From Microbacterium psychrotolerans (GTDB lineage: Bacteria; Actinomycetota; Actinomycetes; Actinomycetales; Microbacteriaceae): DNA of 64,000 nucleotides. The stretch covers positions 1 to 64,000 of the forward strand of contig NZ_JAVFWO010000005.1 of the NCBI RefSeq assembly GCF_031085295.1, in the 5' to 3' direction. The translations under genes were made by a program, and so were the position numbers. Shown piece after piece: positions 8,477 to 15,367 of this stretch. The notes beneath the pieces are model-generated. The model did no database searches. It was given only the letters and a program-made list of their open reading frames with translations, and was not told the DNA's origin. How positions within the stretch are numbered: position 1 is the first letter of the stretch; every line of letters starts with the position of its first letter.

Positions 8477-10327
8477 ATGACCATCGATACCTCCACCGCC
8501 ATCACCCTGGCTCCCGGGGCGGTGCGACTGACGCGCGGTGACGTCGACCGTCGCCGGCGGCGCAACCGCGACTATCTCGTCTCCCTCACCGAGCGCAACC
8601 TGGTGCAGAACCACCTCATCGAGGCGGGGATCGGCGACCAGCTGTGGCATCTGCATCCGTCGCGCGACGGGCATGGCGATCGTGGACTCGACCGTCACTG
8701 GGGGTGGGAGACGCCGGGGTCTCTCCTGCGCGGCCACTTCCTCGGCCACTGGATGTCGGCGGCCTCACGCGAGGTGGCGACGACGGGCGATGCCGTCCTC
8801 CGGGGCAAGCTCGACAACGTCATCCGCCTCCTGGCCGAGTGCCAGGAGGAGAACGGGGGCGCATGGGTCTTCGCCACACCGCGGTCGTTCCTGCGCCGGC
8901 TGGGGGAGGGGCGGGAGACCTGGGCGCCGCAGTATGCGATCCACAAGACCTTCATGGGCCTCGTCGACGTCTACCGCGACCTCGGTGACGAGCGCGCGCT
9001 CGCGATCGCGCATCGCGCCGCCGGGGAGATCGCCGCGTGGGCACGTGGCTTCGACAGGTCGCGGTTCCAGGAGATCCTCGACGTCGAGACGGGCGGGATG
9101 CTCGAGGTCTGGGCGGATCTGCTCGAGGCCACAGGCGACGTCCTCTATCGGGAGCTCCTCGATCGGTACTGGCACGCGTCGCTGTTCGATCCTCTGCTGG
9201 ACGGCCTGGACGTGCTGACCAACATGCACGCCAACACGACGATCCCTGAGGTGCTCGGCGCCGCGCGCGCCTACGAGGTGACGCGGGACGAGCGCTGGCG
9301 GCGCGTCGTGGAGGCGTACTGGGAGTGGGCGGTCGTCCGCAGGGGCACTTTCTGCACGGGTGGGCAGACGTCGGGTGAGATCTGGACCCCGCCGTTCGAG
9401 TTCGCCGCGCGCCGCGGATCGAAGACGCAGGAGCACTGCGTCGTGTACAACATGATCCGCCTGGCCGACGTGATGTTCCGCTGGAGCGGTGCCGCCGAGC
9501 CGCTCGATTACATGGAGACCAACCTCTACAACGGGCTGCTCGCTCAGCAGAACCCCGAGACGGGGATGGTGGCGTACTTCCTCCCGCTGGCGGGTGGGGG
9601 GCGCAAGGAATGGGGCGCGCCGACCGAGGACTTCTGGTGCTGTCACGGAACTCTCGTTCAGGCGCACACTCGTCACGCCCAGCTCGCGGTGTACGCCGGT
9701 GCGGACGGCGTCGTGACGGTGGCGCAGTACCTGTCGGTGCGCGCCGAGGCGGCCGCAGCCGGGCGTGCCGTCGGCATCGACATCCGACTTCTCGATGACG
9801 CCGGCTACGTCGGTCCGGACGCGAACGCCGGTCCCGGTGGCGACCGTCGCCGCCCACGAGCCCTGCGGACGCGCGTGACCGTGACTTCCGACGCGACCGA
9901 TGCCGTGCGTCTGAGGCTTCGCGTGCCTGCGTGGACCGTCGGCGAACCCGGGGTCCGCACGTCCGCGCGATGGCGTCGGGAGGGCTCTTGGCTCGAGGTC
10001 GACCACGCGGGCGGGGAGACCTGCATCGACCTCGAGTTCCCGATGGCGCTGCGCGCGGTGCCGATTCCCGACGAGCCTTCGACCATCGCCTTCCTCGAGG
10101 GGCCGGTCGTCCTCGCCGGTCTCGTCGACCGCGAAGTCGCCCTTCACGGGGATGCCGGCGATCCCACCACGATGCTCGCGCCCGACGACGAGCGTCAATG
10201 GACGCAATGGCTCGTGCGGTATCGCTCGATCGGCCAGGATGCCGCCATCCGGTTCCTGCCGCTGCACGAGGTGACCGACCAGCGGTTCTCGATCTACTTC
10301 CCGGTGCGCCCGGTGGTCAGTCGCTGA
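8477..10327 (+). CDS. beta-L-arabinofuranosidase, glycoside hydrolase family 127
   Basis: A 616-residue GH127 (formerly DUF1680) enzyme, expected to release beta-1,2-linked L-arabinofuranose from plant arabinooligosaccharides such as those of hydroxyproline-rich glycoproteins. The zinc/nucleophile cluster known from the Bifidobacterium enzyme is intact: Glu319 and Cys321 in QEHCVVYNM, and Cys388-Cys389 in FWCCHGT. An (alpha/alpha)6-barrel precedes C-terminal beta-sandwiches. ATG 8477 has AGGAG six bases upstream. There is no signal peptide, so it acts on imported sugars. Its 3' end overlaps the convergent LacI gene by 11 bp. Confidence 0.92.
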   Translation: MTIDTSTAITLAPGAVRLTRGDVDRRRRRNRDYLVSLTERNLVQNHLIEAGIGDQLWHLHPSRDGHGDRGLDRHWGWETPGSLLRGHFLGHWMSAASREVATTGDAVLRGKLDNVIRLLAECQEENGGAWVFATPRSFLRRLGEGRETWAPQYAIHKTFMGLVDVYRDLGDERALAIAHRAAGEIAAWARGFDRSRFQEILDVETGGMLEVWADLLEATGDVLYRELLDRYWHASLFDPLLDGLDVLTNMHANTTIPEVLGAARAYEVTRDERWRRVVEAYWEWAVVRRGTFCTGGQTSGEIWTPPFEFAARRGSKTQEHCVVYNMIRLADVMFRWSGAAEPLDYMETNLYNGLLAQQNPETGMVAYFLPLAGGGRKEWGAPTEDFWCCHGTLVQAHTRHAQLAVYAGADGVVTVAQYLSVRAEAAAAGRAVGIDIRLLDDAGYVGPDANAGPGGDRRRPRALRTRVTVTSDATDAVRLRLRVPAWTVGEPGVRTSARWRREGSWLEVDHAGGETCIDLEFPMALRAVPIPDEPSTIAFLEGPVVLAGLVDREVALHGDAGDPTTMLAPDDERQWTQWLVRYRSIGQDAAIRFLPLHEVTDQRFSIYFPVRPVVSR

Positions 10328-11351
10328 CCGCCGGCCGGGTGGACCCGCGCTCCACGAGCTCCGTCGGCATGACCACCGCCTCTGCCTCCACCGACTCGCC
10401 TGCCGCGGCGCGGGCCAGGATGTGCACCGCAGCGGCTGCCATCTCGCGGATCGGCTGGCGGATGGTCGTCAGCGGCGGATGCAGCCAGCGCGCGCCGCGC
10501 ACGTCGTCGAAGCCGATGACGAGGACGTCTCGGGGGATGCTCCGCCCGCTGTCGGAGATCGCGCGGTAGGCACCCGCCGCCATCTCGTCAGAACACGCGA
10601 ACACGCCGATCGGGCCTTCGCCGCCGAGCTCTGAGAGTGCGCGCGCGCAGGCGCGTCGGGCGTCCCATGCGCTCCAGTCGGCGCTCGTCCGCACGAACTC
10701 GGCGTCCGGGGCGACCCTCTGCAGCGCGCTCGCGAAGCCCTCGACGCGCGCGCGGCCGTAACGGTAGGAGGGGGCGCCTCCGATGACGATGAATCGGCGT
10801 GCGCCGCGCTCGACGAGGTGCTCGGCGGCGGCCTCGCCCCCGGCGCGATCAGTGGTCCGCACGCTCGGAAGCGGGCGGGACGCCTCGGAGGGCGGCTCCA
10901 TCAGCACGAGCGGGATGCCGGCGCGGCGCATCGCGGCGATCTGGGTGCTGGTCGGCACGATGAGTCCCACGATGACTCCGGCGGAGCCGCGCGACCGGAT
11001 CCGCTCGGGCCAGTCCTGGGCGGGATCCTCCCGCTCGCCCGTGAGTACGAGATCGAACCCGAGCTGCGACGCGGTCGTGCGCGCGCCGGCGGTGATCTCC
11101 TCGGTGTACGGGTCATGGAAGTGACCGAGCACGAGATCGAACATCAGCGACGTGCCGCGGCGCGGACGTCCCCGCACCTGCCCGGCGGGCCGGTATCCGA
11201 GCTCGGTCGCCGATCGCAGCACGCGTGCGCGGGTCTCGGCGGCCATCTCGCCGCGCGCGCGAAGGGCTCGGGACGCGGTGGCGATGCTCACCCCGGCACG
11301 CTCGGCCACGGCTGTGAGGGTGACGCGATCTCCGGTGGGCATGACTCCCAT
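10317..11351 (-). CDS. LacI family transcriptional regulator
   Basis: A 344-residue LacI/GalR repressor. The N-terminal helix-turn-helix contains VAERAGVSIATASRALRA (about residues 13-30), followed by the hinge and a periplasmic-binding-protein-like effector domain to the end. It ends tail-to-tail with the GH127 gene, overlapping 11 bp, and is divergent from the second ThuA gene. Starts at ATG 11351 and ATG 11342 are both possible and neither has a well-spaced ribosome site. A perfect palindrome abuts the 11351 start and may be its own operator. It probably controls the adjacent arabinose/galactose genes in response to a sugar. Confidence 0.9.
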   Translation of the reverse strand: MGVMPTGDRVTLTAVAERAGVSIATASRALRARGEMAAETRARVLRSATELGYRPAGQVRGRPRRGTSLMFDLVLGHFHDPYTEEITAGARTTASQLGFDLVLTGEREDPAQDWPERIRSRGSAGVIVGLIVPTSTQIAAMRRAGIPLVLMEPPSEASRPLPSVRTTDRAGGEAAAEHLVERGARRFIVIGGAPSYRYGRARVEGFASALQRVAPDAEFVRTSADWSAWDARRACARALSELGGEGPIGVFACSDEMAAGAYRAISDSGRSIPRDVLVIGFDDVRGARWLHPPLTTIRQPIREMAAAAVHILARAAAGESVEAEAVVMPTELVERGSTRPAVSD

Positions 11352-11361
11352 TTTGCGCAAA
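11352..11361. promoter_or_regulatory. candidate LacI operator, palindrome TTTGCGCAAA
   Basis: A perfect 10-bp palindrome immediately upstream of the LacI-family start codon, in the space divergent to the second ThuA-like gene. LacI/GalR operators are palindromes with a central CG, and autoregulation from such a position is common. Assignment to this regulator is inference. Confidence 0.45.
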
Positions 11362-11439
11362 TTGCGTTCGCCCGGCAACGCCTCGGTGGCATCGTTTGTC
11401 GACGTTGCACCTGCCCGTCGATGTGGAGGGATGAAGTCG

Positions 11440-11526
11440 ATGACGACGACACCGCGAACCGGACCGGCCGGAGCCCGCTGCACGGGCCGCCGGCACGGCA
11501 TCGCACGCACCGAGGTCCGGCCGTGA
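11440..11526 (+). CDS. possible 28-residue micro-ORF translationally coupled to ThuA-like gene
   Basis: ATG 11440 follows GGAGG (11425-11429) at good spacing. The frame ends in a TGA that overlaps the GTG start of the next gene (GTGA at 11523-11526). The product is basic and Arg/Thr-rich (starts MTTTPRTGPAG) with no recognisable domain. It may be a leader peptide that feeds ribosomes to the downstream start, or the relic of a longer gene. A start at ATG 11431 is also in frame but sits directly against the ribosome site. Confidence 0.35.
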   Translation: MTTTPRTGPAGARCTGRRHGIARTEVRP

Positions 11527-12230
11527 GCGCGCGGCGCGCCCTCATCGTCCGTGGTGGCGGCGAAGGGCATCGGCCCATCGAGGCGACCGAGATGTTCCGG
11601 TCGTTCCTCGACGACCACGGCTTCGACGTCAGGGTGGAGGAGTCCCACGCGATCTACGCCGACCGTGAGGAGATGGCGCGCATCGATCTGGTCGTGCAGT
11701 GCGTGACCGGCTGCGAGATCTCCGACGACGCGCTGCGCGGACTCCGCGAGGCGGTCGAGCGGGGCACCGGGCTCGCCGGCTGGCACCGTGGCATCGCCGA
11801 TTCCTATCGCAACAGCTCGGACTACCTGCAGCTGATCGGTGGCCAGCTCGCCACGCATCCGGCACCCGGCGCCGGTGCCCAGGACCAGGACGGCCCGGAC
11901 GAGACGGTCTGCTACACCGTCGACGTGACGGACATCGGCCGCTCGCACGAGATCATGTCGGGACTCGAGGACTTCACGCTGCGTACCGAGCAGTACTGGG
12001 TGCTCACGGACGACCTGAACGAGGTGCTCGCGACCAGCACGCTTCCCGTGCGGCCGCACCGACCGTGGCATCGGCCCGTCACCACGCCCGCGGTGTGGAC
12101 GCGCGAGTGGGGGCAGGGCCGGGTCTTCGTCGCCGCGCCGGGCCACAATCTCCGGGTCCTGCGCGACGTCAGCGTGCGCACGATCATCGAGAGAGGCATG
12201 CTCTGGGCCAGCCGCGGCGCCGCCGCCTAG
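11523..12230 (+). CDS. ThuA domain-containing protein, second copy
   Basis: A 235-residue ThuA-like protein, shorter and clearly different from the copy at 4354. It has the N-terminal strand ALIVRGGGEGHRPIEAT, the GLAGWHRGIADSYRNSSDY segment (about residues 80-100) typical of the ThuA fold, and a C-terminal GQGRVFVAAPGHN strand. GTG 11523 overlaps the stop of a small upstream frame. It is divergent from the LacI gene and probably under its control. A role in sugar catabolism is inferred from family and neighbours; the reaction is unknown. Confidence 0.85.
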   Translation: MSARRALIVRGGGEGHRPIEATEMFRSFLDDHGFDVRVEESHAIYADREEMARIDLVVQCVTGCEISDDALRGLREAVERGTGLAGWHRGIADSYRNSSDYLQLIGGQLATHPAPGAGAQDQDGPDETVCYTVDVTDIGRSHEIMSGLEDFTLRTEQYWVLTDDLNEVLATSTLPVRPHRPWHRPVTTPAVWTREWGQGRVFVAAPGHNLRVLRDVSVRTIIERGMLWASRGAAA

Positions 12231-12278
12231 GCATCCGTCTTCGGCGCTGTACCGAGCGCCCGATCTCAGGCAACTCCG

Positions 12279-12307
12279 GCAGACCCCATCCGCTTCCGGG
12301 GGTCTGC
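12279..12307. terminator. terminator-like hairpin after ThuA-like gene
   Basis: GCAGACCCC (12279-12287) pairs perfectly with GGGGTCTGC (12299-12307) around an 11-nt loop, 49 bp after the stop of the second ThuA gene. No strong T tract follows. Confidence 0.5.
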
Positions 12308-12407
12308 ACCCGGGTTCCGTTCATCCTTCTTTCGTAGCGTGGACTCGTCGCGCCGACCGGTCGCGGCCGCCGCCACCAGGTGCCGACGGACGGACGGGAT
12401 CCGACGA

Positions 12408-13088
12408 ATGACGACTGCGACGACGACCGACGGCTCGTGGCTGAGCACGCTCGCCGATGGGGCGGTCTCGCTCATGGACGTGATCGGACCGGCCGGCGCC
12501 GGCATCGCGATCGCGATGGAGAACCTGTTCCCGCCCCTGCCGAGCGAGGTGATCCTGCCGATGGCAGGGCTCGCCGCGAGCCGCGGCTCGTTCACCGTCG
12601 TCGAGGCCCTCGTGTGGACGACCGCCGGATCGGTGATCGGAGCGCTGCTGCTGTACGGCCTCGGTGCCTGGCTCGGCGTCGAACGGCTGCGCGCGATCGC
12701 GACGAAGGTGCCGCTGCTGAAGCCCGAGGACATCGACCGCACGGTCGCCTGGTTCCAGCGGCACGGCGGCAAGGCCGTGTTCTTCGGACGCATGATCCCG
12801 ATCTTCCGCAGCCTCATCTCGATCCCCGCCGGCATCACGCGCATGCCGGTGTGGCGATTCGCCCTCCTGACGGCGGCGGGCAGCCTGCTGTGGAACTCGA
12901 TCTTCGTGCTGTCGGGTTACTTCCTGGGGGAGTCCTGGCACATCGTCGAGCGGTACGCCGACATCCTGCAGTACGTCGTCATCGCCGTGGCGGCGGCCGC
13001 CGTCGTGTGGTTCGTCGCGGCCCGCGTGCGTGAGGCGCTCGCCGCGCACGATTCCCGCGACGGCCGCGGTGAGCCCGAGCTCGACTGA
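12408..13088 (+). CDS. DedA family membrane protein
   Basis: A 226-residue integral membrane protein of the DedA/SNARE-associated family, thought to move undecaprenyl phosphate or other lipids across the membrane. The family signature is seen as ENLFPPLPSEVILP near residues 37-50 and FFGRMIPIFRSLISIPAG near residues 124-141, with the conserved Glu, Arg and Pro residues. ATG 12408 gives a normal length and start; a GTG at 12339 in the same frame would add a non-conserved basic extension. It is monocistronic, since flanking hairpins lie on both sides. A TAGCGT box at 12335-12340 is a possible -10. Confidence 0.9.
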   Translation: MTTATTTDGSWLSTLADGAVSLMDVIGPAGAGIAIAMENLFPPLPSEVILPMAGLAASRGSFTVVEALVWTTAGSVIGALLLYGLGAWLGVERLRAIATKVPLLKPEDIDRTVAWFQRHGGKAVFFGRMIPIFRSLISIPAGITRMPVWRFALLTAAGSLLWNSIFVLSGYFLGESWHIVERYADILQYVVIAVAAAAVVWFVAARVREALAAHDSRDGRGEPELD

Positions 13089-13124
13089 GCCCGAGGGCGT
13101 TCGGGCCCGCTCGGGCCAGGCCCA

Positions 13125-13188
13125 GGAACCGCGAAAGGGCATGTCTCCGCAGCACGCCGCGTGCGGAGATCCACCCTTGCGCGGTTCC
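13125..13188. repeat. large interrupted inverted repeat between dedA-like and phosphatase genes
   Basis: Outer arms GGAACCGCG (13125-13133) and CGCGGTTCC (13180-13188) and inner arms TCTCCGCA (13144-13151) and TGCGGAGA (13162-13169) form a long stem with internal bulges around a 10-nt loop. AAGGG and CCCTT between the arms also pair. It could be a terminator for the DedA gene or a mobile palindromic element of REP/MITE type. Confidence 0.7.
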
Positions 13189-13251
13189 CGAGGCGCGGAC
13201 GCGGCTCGGAACCTGGGAGGACGCTCAGCCGGCCCATAGATGAGGCCCACG

Positions 13252-13263
13252 TAGACTGGGGCG
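13252..13263 (+). promoter_or_regulatory. leaderless promoter -10 box TAGACT for phosphatase operon
   Basis: TAGACT at 13252-13257 ends six bases before GTG 13264, placing the transcription start at or next to the start codon. The same layout recurs at many genes in this window. Confidence 0.6.
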
Positions 13264-13893
13264 GTGCCCGCAGCTCGCCTCCATCTCGTGCGCCACGGGG
13301 AGGTTCACAACCCCGCCCGCGTGCTCTACGGGCGACTCCCGGGATACGGCCTCAGTGCAGACGGCCGCCGGATGGCCCGGCAGGCGGCGGAGTACGTGAA
13401 GTCGCTCGACCGGCCCGTCTCGGCGCTGGTGTGCTCGCCGCTGCAGCGGACCCAGGAATCGGCCGAGCCGTTCGCCGAGATCTTCGGCATGGCGCCCGTC
13501 ATCGACGAGCGCGTCATCGAGCCGACCAACGTCTTCGAGGGCAAGCGCATGGCGATCGCCATGATCAACCCGTGGAACTGGCGCCATCTTCGCAAGCCCG
13601 CGCTGCCGAGCTGGGGCGAGCCGTACGCGGATGTCGTCGGGCGCATGAACGCGGCGATGACCCACGCATGGGATGCCGTGGACTCGGGCGACATCGTCAT
13701 CGTGTCGCACCAGCTCCCGATCTGGATCACCCACCTCGCGGTCGCCGGGCTGCCGCTGCGGCACGACCCCCGCGCGCGCCGCTGCGCGCTGTCGAGCGTG
13801 ACCAGCTTCGAGATGGTCGACAAGAAGTGGACCGAGACCGCCTACGCCGAGCCGGCGTCGACGGCCGGCGCGGTGGATGTGGGGGCGGTATGA
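13264..13893 (+). CDS. histidine phosphatase family protein
   Basis: A 209-residue phosphoglycerate-mutase-like phosphatase. The catalytic RHG motif is LVRHGEVHN with His11, and the second catalytic His lies in DIVIVSHQLPIWI near residue 150. SPLQRTQESA holds the phosphate-pocket Arg. Substrate unknown. GTG 13264 is leaderless by its TAGACT box. Its stop overlaps the TlpA-like start by 4 bp (ATGA), so it leads the cytochrome c maturation operon; this placement is common in actinobacteria. Confidence 0.9.
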   Translation: MPAARLHLVRHGEVHNPARVLYGRLPGYGLSADGRRMARQAAEYVKSLDRPVSALVCSPLQRTQESAEPFAEIFGMAPVIDERVIEPTNVFEGKRMAIAMINPWNWRHLRKPALPSWGEPYADVVGRMNAAMTHAWDAVDSGDIVIVSHQLPIWITHLAVAGLPLRHDPRARRCALSSVTSFEMVDKKWTETAYAEPASTAGAVDVGAV

Positions 13894-14528
13894 CCCGTCG
13901 GCGGTCGCTGGGCGAGCGGAGCGGGACGAGGCGCAGGACGCGGGCGGCGGCATCCGCTCTCCTGGTCGTCGGACTGATCGCCGGTCTCGCCGCGTGCACG
14001 AGCGACCCGCTGGCCGACCAGTACCGGTCCGGTGACAACAAGGGCTTCGTCGCCGCCGACGGCTTCCGCGTGGTCGAGATCTCGGCCGACGAGCGCAGCG
14101 AGCCGGTCGACTTCGAGGGTGTGCTCGACACCGGCGGTACGACCTCCAGCGCCGACTACGCCGGCGACGTGCTCGTCGTGAACTTCTGGTACGCCGGCTG
14201 CGCGCCGTGCCGTGTCGAGGCCCCCGAGCTCGCGGCCGCCGACGCCTCATTCGAGGGGCAGGATGTCGCCTTCCTCGGCGTGAACCTGTACGACGGCGCC
14301 GAGGCGTCGCGCGCGTTCGCCGACACGTACGGCGTCTCGTACCCGAGCGCCCTGGCGACCGAGGACGGGTCCATCAAGCTCGCGTTCGCGGGGGAGAGCC
14401 CGCTCAACGCGGTCCCCGTCACCCTCGTGCTCGACAAGGAGGGCCGCGTCGCCGCGCGCCTGGTGGGGCAGATCGAGGACGCGTCGATCCTCGAGACCAT
14501 CGTGCGCGAGACGCTGGAGGAGTCGTGA
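13890..14528 (+). CDS. TlpA/ResA-like thiol-disulfide oxidoreductase lipoprotein
   Basis: A 212-residue membrane-anchored thioredoxin-fold protein. A basic N-terminus and hydrophobic stretch lead to the lipobox LAAC, with Cys36 as lipidation site. The redox motif is CAPC (Cys104-Cys107) in FWYAGCAPCR. The cis-Pro is in AVPVTLVLD. It should reduce the haem-binding cysteines of apocytochrome c outside the membrane, receiving electrons from the CcdA protein encoded next. It starts 4 bp inside the phosphatase gene and is itself overlapped by ccdA. Confidence 0.93.
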   Translation: MTRRRSLGERSGTRRRTRAAASALLVVGLIAGLAACTSDPLADQYRSGDNKGFVAADGFRVVEISADERSEPVDFEGVLDTGGTTSSADYAGDVLVVNFWYAGCAPCRVEAPELAAADASFEGQDVAFLGVNLYDGAEASRAFADTYGVSYPSALATEDGSIKLAFAGESPLNAVPVTLVLDKEGRVAARLVGQIEDASILETIVRETLEES

Positions 14529-15367
14529 ACCTGGGCGCGCTGGTCGCCGACGGGTCGCTGCTCATCGCGATCCCGATCGCGATCCTCGCCGGTGCCATCT
14601 CGTTCCTCTCGCCCTGCGTGCTTCCGCTGGTCCCCGGCTACCTCGGCTTCATCGGCGGTGCCGTGAGCCCGCGTCCCGCCCGGGTCGCGGTGGGCGCTTC
14701 CACAGGCACGGCGACCACCGACGGCTCGACGACCGGCGACGCCTCGGCGGCCGGGAGCACTGGGAATCCCGAGTCCGTCGACGCACCAGGTCGCGGGCGC
14801 CTCGTCCTCGGGGTGCTGCTGTTCATCGCCGGCTTCACCGTGGTCTTCGTCAGCATGGCGATGCTGGGCGGCACGCTCGGGCGCTTCCTCCTCGAGTACG
14901 CCGACCTCATCACGCGCGTGCTCGGTGTCGTCATCATCGCGATGGGGCTCGTCTTCATCGGCTGGTTCGGCAGGGCGCAGCGCATCACGAGACCGCAGGT
15001 GCGGGGCAACCTCGGGCTGATCGGCGCGCCGCTGTTGGGGATCGCGCTCGGCATCGGCTGGGCACCCTGCATCGGACCCACCCTCGCCGTCATCCTCACC
15101 ATGGCGTTCGACTCCGGGTCGGCGGCGCGTGCGGCGCTGCTCGGCGTGGCGTACTCGCTGGGGCTCGGCATCCCGTTCCTCCTCCTCACACTCGGCTTCG
15201 GCTGGGCGACGCGCTCGGTGTCGTTCGTGCGCCGTCACATCCGCGTGGTGAATCTCATCGGCGGTGCGCTGCTCATCGTGCTCGGCCTCCTCATGGTGAC
15301 CGGCGTGTGGACCGCTGTCATGGCCCAGCTCCAGGGGGTGTTCTCCAGTGTCCCGGCCCCGCTCTGA
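14525..15367 (+). CDS. ccdA: cytochrome c biogenesis protein CcdA
   Basis: A 280-residue six-helix membrane protein that carries electrons from cytoplasmic thioredoxin to extracytoplasmic TlpA/ResA. The two essential cysteines are Cys31 in FLSPCVLPLVPGY and Cys182 in GWAPCIGP. Between the first two helices is a Ser/Thr/Gly-rich insert (about residues 55-90) that is not part of the core family. GTG 14525 overlaps the TlpA-like stop by 4 bp, and the resB start lies 20 bp inside its end, so the genes are tightly coupled. Confidence 0.95.
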   Translation: MNLGALVADGSLLIAIPIAILAGAISFLSPCVLPLVPGYLGFIGGAVSPRPARVAVGASTGTATTDGSTTGDASAAGSTGNPESVDAPGRGRLVLGVLLFIAGFTVVFVSMAMLGGTLGRFLLEYADLITRVLGVVIIAMGLVFIGWFGRAQRITRPQVRGNLGLIGAPLLGIALGIGWAPCIGPTLAVILTMAFDSGSAARAALLGVAYSLGLGIPFLLLTLGFGWATRSVSFVRRHIRVVNLIGGALLIVLGLLMVTGVWTAVMAQLQGVFSSVPAPL

